Below, one piece after another: positions 33,374 through 42,577 of a stretch of DNA of 64,000 bases; position 1 is the stretch's first letter; each line of letters begins with the position of its first letter. Source of the DNA: Ruminococcus flavefaciens (GTDB taxonomy: Bacteria; Bacillota; Clostridia; Oscillospirales; Ruminococcaceae); assembly GCA_002309635.1 (NCBI GenBank), contig DBXO01000039.1:1-64000 (forward strand). Direction: 5' to 3'. The translations under genes were made by a program, and so were the position numbers. A model generated the notes under the pieces. The model saw only the letters and a list, made by a program, of their open reading frames with translations, made no database searches and was not told the origin of the DNA.

Positions 33374-33646
33374 GTTCATCCCTCCCTGTTGATTAATGTG
33401 AAGATCGACCTTTCATATATAACATTCGGAGCGAAAGGAAAAAGTGCTGCAAGAATTTCAAAAAAATCTGCAGCAGAATTGTTATTATGAAGCCGGAATG
33501 CTTAATTATACGTATCACTTGCGTGATACTTCCCTAAATATGCCTGCAAAGCGGACTTATATCCATTCTTTTTTATTTCACACAGCCGCAGACTTAAACA
33601 TAAAAGAAATCCCCCGACCGAGGGGTCGGGGGAGGTTATACGCTCA
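33374..33646. other. Gap between sigma operon and fatty-acid operon
   Basis: 273 bases. It holds the leader of the sigma gene (an A+T-rich TATATA region near 33420 may be its -10), a TGCTGCA / TGCAGCA hairpin (about 33447-33478) without T run, and at its right end the terminator of the fatty-acid operon. No gene was seen. Confidence 0.5.
33610..33633 (-). terminator. Terminator of the fatty-acid operon
   Basis: Ten-base G+C stem TCCCCCGACC / GGTCGGGGGA with loop GAGG, then ATTTCTTTT on the minus strand. Confidence 0.88.
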
Positions 33647-33883
33647 TTATTCAGCGTCTGTGTTCTTTTCGATATAGTTTACGATGTCTCCCACTGTCTT
33701 GATCTCCTCTACTGCCTCGTCGGGGATAGAAAGATCAAACTCGTCCTCGATCGTTGTGATAAGGTCTACAACATCGAGTGAATCAGCACCGAGATCGTCC
33801 TGAATGTTTGAATCAAGGTTTACTTCGTCTGCCTCCACACTGAGCTGTTCTGCAATAATATCTTTGAGTTTTTCAAAAATCAT
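33647..33883 (-). CDS. acpP: Acyl carrier protein
   Basis: 78 residues; ATG 33883 preceded by GGAGG (an upstream ATG would give five extra residues). Typical ACP: acidic four-helix bundle with the phosphopantetheine serine in GADSLDVVDL (Ser35). It carries growing acyl chains through the enzymes encoded upstream. Last gene of the operon, 54 bases after accA. Confidence 0.95.
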   Translation of the reverse strand: MIFEKLKDIIAEQLSVEADEVNLDSNIQDDLGADSLDVVDLITTIEDEFDLSIPDEAVEEIKTVGDIVNYIEKNTDAE

Positions 33884-33936
33884 TATCTGGTCCTCCATTT
33901 TTCTTTTTATTTTTCTTTATTTTTGTCAAAATCGGT

Positions 33937-34749
33937 TCATTCAGTGAACGCTCCGATTTTTCTAAATTTAGTATAGCGTTCTTTAAGCAAAACGTCAATA
34001 TCTTTTTTGCATTTTTCGGGGATTTTTTGTGACAAATATTCGTGTATATTTTCTGAAATTTTGTCTAAATCGTTGTGGGCGCCTCCGGGAGGCTCCTCGA
34101 TAATGGCTTCTGCAACACCCAAACGGACCATATCCTCTGCGGTTATCTTCATTATCTCGCTTGCCTCCTGCTCACGTGAGGCGTCCTTCCACAGTATGCT
34201 GGCAAAGCCTCTCGGCGATAATACCGAGTACTCTGCATTCTCAAGCATGGCAAGCTCGTCGCATACGCCAAGGGCAAGTGCGCCTCCGCTTCCGCCCTCG
34301 CCGAGGACTATTGATACTATAGGTGTTCGCAGGGTCATGAACTCTGCTATATTCTTTGCGATAGCCTCGCCCTGTCCGCGCTCCTCCGCGGCTACTCCGC
34401 AGAATGCTCCGGGAGTGTCGATGAAGCATATAACGGGACGGTGGAATTTCTCAGCCTGCCTTGCAAGCCTGAGAGCCTTTCTGTAGCCCTCGGGGTGAGG
34501 CATTGCGAAGTTGCATGCCTTGTTCTCGTTGAGGTCTCTGCCCTTTACCTCTGCTATTACAGTTACTGGATTGCCGTCAAGTCTTGCAAGACCGCCGATG
34601 ATAGCTCTGTCATCGCCGAAAAGACGGTCGCCGTGCATTTCGTACCAGTCTGTGAATACCTTGGGGATATAGTCCTTTATGGTAGGCCTGCCCTTGGTGT
34701 GTATGAGCTGAAGGCGCTCCCATGCTGTTCTCTTGTCTTCCATGCTCAT
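33937..34749 (-). CDS. accA: Acetyl-CoA carboxylase carboxyltransferase subunit alpha
   Basis: 270 residues. Crotonase-fold carboxyltransferase half with MHGDRLFGDDRAIIGG, the conserved FIDTPGAFCGVAAEERGQGEAIA and SIVLGEGGSGGALALGVCD stretches. With AccD it moves the carboxyl group from biotin to acetyl-CoA, giving malonyl-CoA. Slightly short against enterobacterial AccA, as is usual in Firmicutes. It overlaps accD by four bases. Confidence 0.95.
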   Translation of the reverse strand: MSMEDKRTAWERLQLIHTKGRPTIKDYIPKVFTDWYEMHGDRLFGDDRAIIGGLARLDGNPVTVIAEVKGRDLNENKACNFAMPHPEGYRKALRLARQAEKFHRPVICFIDTPGAFCGVAAEERGQGEAIAKNIAEFMTLRTPIVSIVLGEGGSGGALALGVCDELAMLENAEYSVLSPRGFASILWKDASREQEASEIMKITAEDMVRLGVAEAIIEEPPGGAHNDLDKISENIHEYLSQKIPEKCKKDIDVLLKERYTKFRKIGAFTE

Positions 34750-35591
34750 GCCTCCTTAGGGTAGTATCCGTGAAGCTTCAGAAGATGCGAGAGTACGCTC
34801 CTGAGCTTTCTGCGCTCTACTATCATATCCACAAAGCCTTTTTCATACATGAACTCGGCAAGCTGGAAGTCCTCGGGAAGTCTCTGCTTGATAGTTCCCT
34901 CGATAACTCTTCTGCCCGCAAAGCCTATGAGTACCTTGGGCTCTGCTATGATTATATCTCCCAGTGACGCAAAGCTTGCGGTAACACCGCCTGTGGTGGG
35001 GTCGGTCATTACGGATATATACAGTCCGCCCGCTTCACTGTGGAGCTTTACTGCGCCCGATGTCTTTGCCATCTGCATGAGGGATACTATACCCTCCTGC
35101 ATACGGGCTCCGCCCGAGGCCGTGAACATTACCACGGGAAGCTTATGTTCCGTTGCGTACTCGAATGCGCGTGTTATCTTCTCTCCTACGACGCTGCCCA
35201 TTGAGCCCATCATAAACCGGGAGTCCATTATTCCTATTACTACAGGCGAGCCCTTGATAGTAGCCGTACCTGTGATTACTGCGTCGCTGAGTCCCGTACT
35301 TGCGCGGAGCTCTGCCTGCTTCTCAGGATAGTCGGGGAAACTGAGCGGGTCTGCTCCTCTCATTCTTCCGTTGAGCTCCCTGAAGCTCTCCTTGTCTACC
35401 GTTATTGCTATACGCTCTGTCGAGGAAAGTCTGCCGTGATAGTTGCACTTGGGGCATACTCTTCTCAGCTCCTCGTACTTTGACAGCGGGCTCAGGCCCT
35501 GACAGCGCGGGCATTTGAACATAGGAGGCTTGTATTCCTCTTCGCCCTCTCCCCAGCGCTTCTTAACTACGTTAAAAAAATCTTCAAACAA
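34746..35591 (-). CDS. accD: Acetyl-CoA carboxylase carboxyltransferase subunit beta
   Basis: 281 residues. N-terminal zinc ribbon Cys27/Cys30...Cys46/Cys49 (FKCPRC, RVCPKC), then the carboxyltransferase domain with IGIMDSRFMMGSMGSVVGEKI, FTASGGARMQEG and DPTTGGVTASFASLGD. It pairs with AccA, whose gene overlaps by four bases. It lies 21 bases after accC. Confidence 0.95.
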   Translation of the reverse strand: MFEDFFNVVKKRWGEGEEEYKPPMFKCPRCQGLSPLSKYEELRRVCPKCNYHGRLSSTERIAITVDKESFRELNGRMRGADPLSFPDYPEKQAELRASTGLSDAVITGTATIKGSPVVIGIMDSRFMMGSMGSVVGEKITRAFEYATEHKLPVVMFTASGGARMQEGIVSLMQMAKTSGAVKLHSEAGGLYISVMTDPTTGGVTASFASLGDIIIAEPKVLIGFAGRRVIEGTIKQRLPEDFQLAEFMYEKGFVDMIVERRKLRSVLSHLLKLHGYYPKEA

Positions 35592-35612
35592 TTCTTTTCA
35601 CCGCATTCCCGT

Positions 35613-36965
35613 TTATTTCTTCTTTTCTTCCATATATCTTCCGAGGAAACCGATATCGTACTTTCCTGCCTTGAAATCGGCGTTCCTGATTATTTCCAGC
35701 TGGAAGTCTATATTTGTGTCAACTCCCTCCACGATGAACTCGGAAAGCGCCCATCTCATCTTGTTTATGGCATCCTCCCTGTCGGAGCCGTGTGCGATGA
35801 GCTTGCTTATCATCGAGTCATAGTACGGAGTTATGGTGTAGCCCTGATATACGGCTCCGTCTATCCTTATTCCGGGGCCGCCCGGCATATACAGCGCCGT
35901 GATGGTTCCCGGAGAGGGTCTGAAGCCCTTGTCGGGATTCTCTGCATTTATTCTGCACTCGATAGCATGGCCGCGAATCTTTATGTCTTCCTGCTTTACC
36001 TCAAGAGGCTTGCCGTCTGCTATCTCTATCTGCGCCTTTACAAGGTCAAAGCCCGTTACCTCTTCGGTTATGGGGTGCTCGACCTGTATTCTCGTGTTCA
36101 TTTCCATAAAGTAGAAATCGCGGTTCTCATCAACGAGGAACTCTATAGTGCCTGCGTTGTAGTAGCCGCACTCCTTTGCGGCAGTTACTGCCGCTGCGCC
36201 CATTTTTTTGCGGAGCTTATCGTCCACGATAGGGCTGGGGCACTCCTCAAGCATCTTCTGATTGCGGCGCTGCATGGAGCAGTCGCGCTCGCAGAGGTGG
36301 ATATAGTTACCGTGCTTGTCGGCGATTATCTGTATCTCCACATGGTGTGGATTAATAAGGAATTTCTCGATATATACGGCGTCGTCACCGAAGAAGTTCT
36401 TAGCCTCCTGCTGTGCGGCCGTCATCTGCGCTTCAAGCTCATCGGGACTGTCCACACGGCGTATGCCGCGTCCGCCGCCGCCTGCTGAAGCCTTTACAAG
36501 TACGGGATAGCCTGCCTTTTCAGCTATTTTCTTAGCTTCGGCGAGGCTCTTGACAGCGCCCTTTGAACCGGGTATAACAGGTACTCCCGCAGCTGCCATC
36601 GTCTCCTTTGCAGCTGCCTTGTCGCCAAGCATTTCTATAGACTTATATGAGGGGCCGATGAAAACTATTCCGTTTGCCTCGCAGAGCTTTGCAAACTCCG
36701 CATTCTCGGAAAGGAATCCGAAGCCGGGGTGTATAGCCTCGGCGCCCGTATTTATTGCCGCCTGTATTATGGCGTTCATGTTAAGGTAGCTGTCCTTTGT
36801 GGCAGCAGGTCCGATGCAGACCGATTCGTCGGCTATCTGCGCATGGAGAGAATTGCGGTCGGCTGTGGAGTACACCGCTACACAGCGTATGCTCAGCTCT
36901 CTGCACGCTCTTATTATTCGTACAGCTATCTCGCCTCTGTTGGCGATAAGTACTTTCTTGAACAT
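35613..36965 (-). CDS. accC: Acetyl-CoA carboxylase biotin carboxylase subunit
   Basis: 450 residues, ATP-grasp enzyme. It has the start FKKVLIANRGEIAVRIIRAC, the Gly-rich loop KASAGGGGRGIR, CERDCSMQRRNQK and the metal/active-site MEMNTRIQVEHPITEEVTG. It carboxylates the biotin of AccB using bicarbonate and ATP. Full length; located between fabZ and accD as in many clostridial operons. Confidence 0.96.
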   Translation of the reverse strand: MFKKVLIANRGEIAVRIIRACRELSIRCVAVYSTADRNSLHAQIADESVCIGPAATKDSYLNMNAIIQAAINTGAEAIHPGFGFLSENAEFAKLCEANGIVFIGPSYKSIEMLGDKAAAKETMAAAGVPVIPGSKGAVKSLAEAKKIAEKAGYPVLVKASAGGGGRGIRRVDSPDELEAQMTAAQQEAKNFFGDDAVYIEKFLINPHHVEIQIIADKHGNYIHLCERDCSMQRRNQKMLEECPSPIVDDKLRKKMGAAAVTAAKECGYYNAGTIEFLVDENRDFYFMEMNTRIQVEHPITEEVTGFDLVKAQIEIADGKPLEVKQEDIKIRGHAIECRINAENPDKGFRPSPGTITALYMPGGPGIRIDGAVYQGYTITPYYDSMISKLIAHGSDREDAINKMRWALSEFIVEGVDTNIDFQLEIIRNADFKAGKYDIGFLGRYMEEKKK

Positions 36966-36987
36966 TTATATTTATCCCCCGTATGGA

Positions 36988-37431
36988 TTATTTATTGTCT
37001 GTGATAACAAAGGTTATCTCGCAGGACACTGCCTTTTCGCCGCCTACGGACGCAATTGCCTGTCCCGTGCCCACAGGTCCGCGCTGACGTATCATCTCCA
37101 CCTCAAGGTCGAGTACGTCTCCCGGAACTACCTGTCTGCGGAACTTCGCCTTGTCGATACCGCCGAAAAGTCCTATCTTGCCCTTGAACTCAGGCTTTGA
37201 GAGCATGCATACGGCACCTGCCTGTGCAAGCATCTCAACCATGAGCACGCCAGGAGTCACAGGATAACCGGGGAAGTGTCCCCTGAACCAGAAATCCTCC
37301 TCCTTGATGTACTTTCTTGCATGTACCTTTACTCCCACTTCCATATCCACTATCTCGTCAATGAGGAGAAAGGGATCACGGTGGGGGATTATTTCCATTA
37401 TCTGCTCTTTATTCATAAGTATATCAGCCAT
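36988..37431 (-). CDS. fabZ: 3-hydroxyacyl-ACP dehydratase
   Basis: 147 residues; ATG 37431 follows AAAGGAG, an upstream ATG at 37461 is rejected. The hot-dog fold is shown by IIPHRDPFLLIDEI with catalytic His17, and FPGYPVTPGVLMVEMLAQAGA with catalytic Glu. It removes water from 3-hydroxyacyl-ACP to give trans-2-enoyl-ACP. It follows the second membrane-protein gene by 31 bases. Confidence 0.95.
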   Translation of the reverse strand: MADILMNKEQIMEIIPHRDPFLLIDEIVDMEVGVKVHARKYIKEEDFWFRGHFPGYPVTPGVLMVEMLAQAGAVCMLSKPEFKGKIGLFGGIDKAKFRRQVVPGDVLDLEVEMIRQRGPVGTGQAIASVGGEKAVSCEITFVITDNK

Positions 37432-37462
37432 TGTTATTCTCCTTTTTTTGTATCCCGGCATA

Positions 37463-38056
37463 TCATTTCAGTATCTCGTCATCGGGATGCTCTCTTCTTG
37501 CCTTGTCGCGTATGCTGTCAAAGGTGATCTCGGACACGGTGTCGGAATCGCTGTACGATGTGGTAACTATGAGCCTTGTGAATTTCGGATAGTCAGACTT
37601 TGTCCTGAGGTCGTTCTCCACCTTTTCATGGAGCCAGCCCACAAGAAAGTTGAAAGCCACTATGCCTGCGAACTTCCAGTCTGCTATGAGTATGGGCAGA
37701 GAGCTGAGAGCCATGACATGAGGTCTCGGATCCCTGCGGTATATTACGAAATATGCGAATGCTCCCATATATGCAAGGAAGCCGAACAGTCTCAGCAGTA
37801 TCCTCCATGTGGGAGTAGTGGTGTGATTAAGTATCTGATCAGTCTGATTCATCACTACGAGCATAACGCCTATTGCAAGGCTCAATACCAGCTGTCCTAC
37901 GGACCATATGGCTATGAACCAGTGATTGCGCTGCTTCCTGTTATAGTTCCTGACGGCTTCGATATTGTATTCCCTCGCCTCTGCGAACATCTCGGCGCTT
38001 GTGACGTTTATGCCGCCTGCGTTTATTACATCCTGGGTTATATATTTCCATGCCAT
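37463..38056 (-). CDS. Unknown membrane protein B of the fatty-acid operon
   Basis: 197 residues, a paralogue of the gene just upstream. Both share an N-terminal cytoplasmic motif (KYITQDVI...INVTSAEMFAEAREYNIEAVRNY), about four membrane helices (roughly 50-72, 85-105, 112-130 and a partial one), and a C-terminal TFDSIRDKARREHPDDE. I recognise no family and no catalytic motif. Placement between accB and fabZ suggests work linked to lipid synthesis at the membrane (inference). Confidence 0.8.
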   Translation of the reverse strand: MAWKYITQDVINAGGINVTSAEMFAEAREYNIEAVRNYNRKQRNHWFIAIWSVGQLVLSLAIGVMLVVMNQTDQILNHTTTPTWRILLRLFGFLAYMGAFAYFVIYRRDPRPHVMALSSLPILIADWKFAGIVAFNFLVGWLHEKVENDLRTKSDYPKFTRLIVTTSYSDSDTVSEITFDSIRDKARREHPDDEILK

Positions 38057-38073
38057 AATGCAAAACCCTTGTA

Positions 38074-38670
38074 TTATCCGAGAAAATCACCGCTGTCGGG
38101 ATGATCCCTGCGGGCTTTTTCACGTATGCTGTCATAGGACAGGTCCTTGATATTGTCCGCTTCGCTGAATACCGCATTGGTAACTATCCTCGGAAAAGAG
38201 GGATATCCCAGCTTTTTTGAAAATGCCTCCTCAGACTTTGCATAAAGCAGTCCAGCCAGGTAGTTTGCCACGGGTATCCCCGCCATGTATATGGATATCG
38301 CTATGACAGGTACGGATATAAGGCAGAGGGTGAACCTGTCGCGGCTGCCCTTTATATAGGCAAACCAGAACATCAGTGCAAGATAGGCTATACCGCCGAG
38401 AGCTGCGAAGAATATCTTCCAGCCCGCCATATTATCACCCGATGATCTCTCGTATCCGTGCTGAGCCTGTATCATCTCCAATGTCCAGCCAATTACATAA
38501 AGCGTCTGTGCAGCTATAAAGAAGCCGAAGAATACCTTTATCCAGAAACGCTTCTTGTAGTTCCTGACGGCTTCTATATTGTATCTTCTTGCCTCCTCGA
38601 ACATCTCGGGAGATGTGATATTGACATTGCCCTTATCTATCAGCTCCTGAGTGAGGTACTTGTACTCCAT
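38074..38670 (-). CDS. Unknown membrane protein A of the fatty-acid operon
   Basis: 198 residues, a paralogue of protein B. N-terminal KYLTQELIDKGNVNITSPEMFEEARRYNIEAVRNYKK, membrane helices at about 47-68, 85-107 and 115-145, and the conserved C-terminal end LSYDSIREKARRDHPDSGDFL. It shares one base with the accB stop (ATG/TAA junction at 38670), so it is translationally coupled to the biotin carrier gene. 17 bases separate it from protein B. A tandem duplication is evident; function unknown. Confidence 0.8.
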   Translation of the reverse strand: MEYKYLTQELIDKGNVNITSPEMFEEARRYNIEAVRNYKKRFWIKVFFGFFIAAQTLYVIGWTLEMIQAQHGYERSSGDNMAGWKIFFAALGGIAYLALMFWFAYIKGSRDRFTLCLISVPVIAISIYMAGIPVANYLAGLLYAKSEEAFSKKLGYPSFPRIVTNAVFSEADNIKDLSYDSIREKARRDHPDSGDFLG

Positions 38671-39140
38671 TATTTTATGACCATGATAGGCTGATCGAAC
38701 TCTACCGCCTGTCCGTCGGATACCAGTATCTGTTCAACTGTTCCGTCGTACTCGGACTGTATCTCGTTCATCAGCTTCATGGACTCGATTATCATGATAA
38801 CGTCGCCCTTCTTCACCTCGTCGCCTGTCTTTACAAAAGGCGGCTTGTCAGGTGAGGGAGCCGAATAGAATGTGCCTACGATAGGCGATCTTACGATCTT
38901 TCCGCTTACCTCCTCAGCCATAGAGGCTTCGCTCTCTGCAAGGGTGCTCTCTACAGATACCTGATTCTGCGCAGGTGCTGTCATTACAGGCACAGGCATT
39001 GCGGGCACACACTTCTTGCCCTTGAGAGTTATGGTGTTCTCACCGCTTGATATGGTGAGCTCGGAAAGCTCTTTCTTATTGATTATGTCTGCAAGCTTTC
39101 CGATGGTTTCGAGGTCTATCTGACCGTAAATCTTCTCCAT
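38670..39140 (-). CDS. accB: Biotin carboxyl carrier protein
   Basis: 156 residues: an N-terminal part (LETIGKLADIINKKELSELTISSGENTITL), a flexible Ala/Pro/Val/Ser linker, and a C-terminal biotinyl domain with IESMKLMNE (biotin-lysine about Lys122) and GTVEQILVSDGQAVEFDQPIMVIK. It shuttles carboxybiotin between AccC and AccA/AccD. The gene is 12 bases from fabF and coupled to membrane protein A. Confidence 0.95.
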   Translation of the reverse strand: MEKIYGQIDLETIGKLADIINKKELSELTISSGENTITLKGKKCVPAMPVPVMTAPAQNQVSVESTLAESEASMAEEVSGKIVRSPIVGTFYSAPSPDKPPFVKTGDEVKKGDVIMIIESMKLMNEIQSEYDGTVEQILVSDGQAVEFDQPIMVIK

Positions 39141-39152
39141 TGAATATCCTCC

Positions 39153-40412
39153 TCAGTCTTTTACCCTTTTAAGACAGATAGTCGCATTGTGACCGCCGAA
39201 TCCAAGCGAATTGGAAAGAACGGCATTGACCTCCTGCCTTATGTTGCCGTTTCCGCAGTAGTCGAGGTCGCACTCCTCGTCGGGCACCTTATAGCCGACT
39301 GTACCGTGGATAAGCCCCTCTTCTATTGACTTGGCGCATACTACCGCCTCAACCGCGCCTGCTGCGCCGAGAAGATGTCCTATCATTGACTTCGTTGAGC
39401 TTATCTTCACGCGCCTTGCCTCCTTTTCACCGAAAGCAAGCTTTATAGCGGCTGTCTCGTACTTGTCGTTGAGGCCTGTGGATGTGCCGTGTGCGTTGAT
39501 GTAGTCTATATCGGCAGGAGTAAGACCTGCCTCCTCCATTGCCAGTTCCATGCCCTTTGCGGCAGCTTCGCCCGATGGCATGGGCGACGTCATATGATAT
39601 GCGTCGCAGGTAGCGCCGTAGCCTGCAAGCTCTGCGTATATCCTTGCGCCTCTTGCCTTTGCGTGCTCATATTCCTCAAGTACGATGACTGCACTGCCCT
39701 CTCCGAGCACGAAGCCGCTGCGTTCCTTGTCGAAGGGAATGGACGCTCTTGTAAGATCGTCGCACTTTGTAAGGGCTTTCATATTTGAAAATCCACCGAA
39801 AGTGAATTCTACTCTCGTTGACTCTGTACCGCCTGCAAGACAGGCGTCAAGGTATCCGTCCTTTATCTTGCGGAATGCCTCACCTATGGAATGCGTACTT
39901 GACGCACAGGCGGTGGTTATATCAAAATTGACTCCCCGGAAACCTGTTTTCATGGAAATGGTTCCCGCAGCCATGTTGCTGATCATCATGGGGATATAGA
40001 ATGCGGATACTCTTGTCGGTCCCTTTTCAAGGTACTTGCTGTACTCGGAAAGCGTAAGGTCTACGCCGCCGATGCCCGAGCCCACAAGCACGCCCACTCT
40101 GTAAGGATCCATATCCGAAAAATCGGTGCCTGCGTCCTCAAGAGCTTCGTGTGAGGCTATTACAGCATACTTTGTAAAGGTGTCCATGTGCTTTGCTTCC
40201 TTCTTGTCGAAGCAGCCCTTTACTCCATAGTAATCCTCTTCATTGAAATCGCGGACTATTCCCGCTATCTTTACGCCTGTGCGCTCTGTATCGAACATAT
40301 CTATATACGATATGCCAAGTTTGTTCTCCTTTATTCCTTCCCAGAACTTATCAACTCCTGTTCCGAGGGGAGTTACAGTCCCAAGTCCTGTGATAACAAC
40401 TCTTCTGCTCAT
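39153..40412 (-). CDS. fabF: 3-oxoacyl-ACP synthase II
   Basis: 419 residues, thiolase fold. Cys169 in DITTACASST, His in NAHGTSTGLND and His in SMIGHLLGAAGAVEA form the Cys-His-His triad. It elongates acyl-ACP with malonyl-ACP. Full length; the C-terminal FGGHNATICLKR is typical. About 80 bases separate it from fabG. Confidence 0.95.
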   Translation of the reverse strand: MSRRVVITGLGTVTPLGTGVDKFWEGIKENKLGISYIDMFDTERTGVKIAGIVRDFNEEDYYGVKGCFDKKEAKHMDTFTKYAVIASHEALEDAGTDFSDMDPYRVGVLVGSGIGGVDLTLSEYSKYLEKGPTRVSAFYIPMMISNMAAGTISMKTGFRGVNFDITTACASSTHSIGEAFRKIKDGYLDACLAGGTESTRVEFTFGGFSNMKALTKCDDLTRASIPFDKERSGFVLGEGSAVIVLEEYEHAKARGARIYAELAGYGATCDAYHMTSPMPSGEAAAKGMELAMEEAGLTPADIDYINAHGTSTGLNDKYETAAIKLAFGEKEARRVKISSTKSMIGHLLGAAGAVEAVVCAKSIEEGLIHGTVGYKVPDEECDLDYCGNGNIRQEVNAVLSNSLGFGGHNATICLKRVKD

Positions 40413-40491
40413 AATATACCCTTTCTTACCTTTTATTGAAAAATTTAGTATGTCCGGGGTTTTGGCCCCATGCTGCGACTGTTGGTAAAAT

Positions 40492-41232
40492 TTACATCGA
40501 GAGTCCGCCCGATATCTCTATAACCTGTCCCGTAACGTAAGATGCATTGTCGGACAGCAGGAAAGATACTACAGAGGCTATCTCCTCGGGCTCGCCGTAG
40601 CGTCTGAGCGCTACTGCCGAGATCATTTTTTCCTTTAACTCGTCGGAAAGAACGTCTGTCATGGGAGTTCTGATAAGTCCCGGAGCAACTGCGTTGCAGG
40701 TGATGTTGCGGGAGCCGAACTCCTTTGCTGTTGTCTTTGTCATGCCGATGATGGCTGCCTTTGAAGCGGAATAGTTCATCTGTCCGGGGTTGCCGTAAAG
40801 TCCTGCGACCGACGCAACATTGACTATCCTGCCGCTTCTCTGCTTCATCATGACAGCAGTGACGTGCTTTGTCATATTGTACACGCTCTTCTGGTTTACA
40901 GCTATAACAGCGTCGTAGTCCTCCTCGCTCATTCTTGCAAGGAGCTTATCCTTTGTTATTCCTGCGTTGTTCACAAGAGCGTCGATAGTGCCGAAATCAG
41001 CCTTTACCTGCTTTACCATAGCCTCGCACTGGTCGAATTTCGATACGTCTGCCGCATAGCACTCAGCCTTCACGCCGAAAGCACGGCACTCCTCTGCGAC
41101 CCCGAGAGCCTTTGCCTTGTCTCCGTCGCTGGGATAGTGGTTTATCACCACGTCAAAACCGTCCTGTGCAAGCCTTTTTGCGATACAGGCGCCTATTCCC
41201 TGTGAAGCGCCCGTGATAATTGCTGTTGCCAT
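40492..41232 (-). CDS. fabG: 3-oxoacyl-ACP reductase
   Basis: 246 residues, short-chain dehydrogenase. NADPH loop GASQGIG (8-14), NNAG, and the YSASK catalytic pair in MNYSASKAAIIGM. It reduces 3-oxoacyl-ACP. About 125 bases lie between it and the small gene upstream, without a clear promoter or terminator, so it is taken as part of the same operon. Confidence 0.95.
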   Translation of the reverse strand: MATAIITGASQGIGACIAKRLAQDGFDVVINHYPSDGDKAKALGVAEECRAFGVKAECYAADVSKFDQCEAMVKQVKADFGTIDALVNNAGITKDKLLARMSEEDYDAVIAVNQKSVYNMTKHVTAVMMKQRSGRIVNVASVAGLYGNPGQMNYSASKAAIIGMTKTTAKEFGSRNITCNAVAPGLIRTPMTDVLSDELKEKMISAVALRRYGEPEEIASVVSFLLSDNASYVTGQVIEISGGLSM

Positions 41233-41357
41233 ATCTGTTACCTCCGTTTATTTATCCTGGACTGATACTTTTATTCTATCATGCTCCCACACATTTTGTA
41301 AGGTGAGGATCGTCACTTTTTCAGTTACAAATGTCACTTTTTTATCTGTCATATGCT

Positions 41358-41552
41358 TCAGAGCTCAAATACCATGTCGTACTCGACAAGAGCACCGTAG
41401 CTGCCCAGCTTTACGGGAACGTTCCCAACGTATCTGTACCCGAGAGCTGCCATTTCGTCTATGACCTGACGGGGAGTCATTTTTCTGTCCTCTGTCCTGC
41501 AATAGTAGACAAGACCGATGCCCGCCTTCATTCTTACGTACTTGTATCTCAT
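41358..41552 (-). CDS. Small DUF4177-like protein
   Basis: 64 residues: RYKYVRMKAGIGLVY, RQVIDEMAALGYRYVGNVPVK, YGALVEYDMVFEL. The order of strands and one helix fits small DUF4177-type proteins, of unknown role. It overlaps fabK by four bases (ATGA), so it is translated with it. Too short for a firmer call. Confidence 0.6.
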   Translation of the reverse strand: MRYKYVRMKAGIGLVYYCRTEDRKMTPRQVIDEMAALGYRYVGNVPVKLGSYGALVEYDMVFEL

Positions 41553-42475
41553 ATCTTAAGCAGTTTCTCAGCGCCGTCGTTTATTTCCTTTACTATGTCG
41601 GCACAGCTCTTTATCTCGTTGACCATGCCAGAGATAGCTCCGCAAAGGAATGAGCCGCTTTCCACGTCGCCGTCAACTACCGCTCTGCGGAGTGCGCCCA
41701 CTGTGAGCTGCTCGAACTCCTCGGGAGAGAGAGTTCCCTCCTTTTCGCCTGTTGCAAGCTTCTTCGCAAACTTTGTCTTGATATTTCTGCACGGATGACC
41801 TGTGTAACGTCCTGTTACGATATTATCCGTGTCCTTTGCGTTTATTACCAGTTCCTTGAAGGTGGGGTGTATCTGACATTCCTCGGATGCAAGGAAACGC
41901 GTGCCTATCTGTACGCCCTCAGCGCCCAGCATGAATGCTGCCGCCATACCTCTGCCGTCGGCGATTCCGCCTGCTGCGATAACGGGTATCTCAACTGCGT
42001 CCACTACCTGAGGAACAAGACACATAGTCGTATTCTCGCCGATATGTCCGCCTGATTCGGTACCCTCGGCGATGACCGCGTCGGCTCCCGACTTTTCCAT
42101 TCTCCTTGCAAGAGCTACCGACGGAACTACAGGCATTACCTTTATGCCTGCTTCTTTCCATGCAGCCATGTACTTTCCGGGGTTGCCCGCACCTGTTGTT
42201 ATGACCTTTACGCCCTCGTCTATGCAGAGCTGAGCGAGATCGTCCGCATTGGGGCTCATAAGCATTATATTCACGCCGAAAGGCTTGTCTGTCTTTTCCT
42301 TGCAGAGGCGTATCTGCTCACGAAGATAGTCTATGGGAGCGCTGCCGCCTGCGATAAGTCCGATTCCGCCTGCATTTGATACTGCGGAAGCAAGTGTATG
42401 CTCGGCTACCCATGCCATACCGCCCTGGATTATGGGGTATTTGCAGCCGAGAAGCTCAGTTATGCGTGTTTTCAT
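41549..42475 (-). CDS. fabK: Enoyl-ACP reductase II (FMN)
   Basis: 308 residues, TIM-barrel flavoprotein of the nitronate-monooxygenase/FabK family: GCKYPIIQGGMAWVAEHTLASAVSNAGGIGLIAGG, then GTESGGHIGENTT and AAGGIADGRGMAAAFMLGAEGVQIGTRF. It makes the final reduction of each elongation cycle. Its place right after fabH and before fabG supports FabK over a nitronate monooxygenase. No fabI is seen in the window. Confidence 0.93.
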   Translation of the reverse strand: MKTRITELLGCKYPIIQGGMAWVAEHTLASAVSNAGGIGLIAGGSAPIDYLREQIRLCKEKTDKPFGVNIMLMSPNADDLAQLCIDEGVKVITTGAGNPGKYMAAWKEAGIKVMPVVPSVALARRMEKSGADAVIAEGTESGGHIGENTTMCLVPQVVDAVEIPVIAAGGIADGRGMAAAFMLGAEGVQIGTRFLASEECQIHPTFKELVINAKDTDNIVTGRYTGHPCRNIKTKFAKKLATGEKEGTLSPEEFEQLTVGALRRAVVDGDVESGSFLCGAISGMVNEIKSCADIVKEINDGAEKLLKI

Positions 42476-42503
42476 AGTAGTAGTTCTCCTTTTTCGTATA
42501 TCC

Positions 42504-42568
42504 TTGCAGGGGCCGGCTTACTCGACAGCCCGTCATTTTTTCATATTCGCAGACGCCGTCGCCTGCAA
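42504..42568. repeat. Intergenic inverted-repeat element TTGCAGG...CCTGCAA
   Basis: Ends TTGCAGGGGCCGGC and GCCGTCGCCTGCAA pair at 12 of 14 positions. Same bounds as the element at 22027-22097. It fills the fabH-fabK gap. Confidence 0.45.
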
Positions 42569-42577
42569 ACGGCAGGA

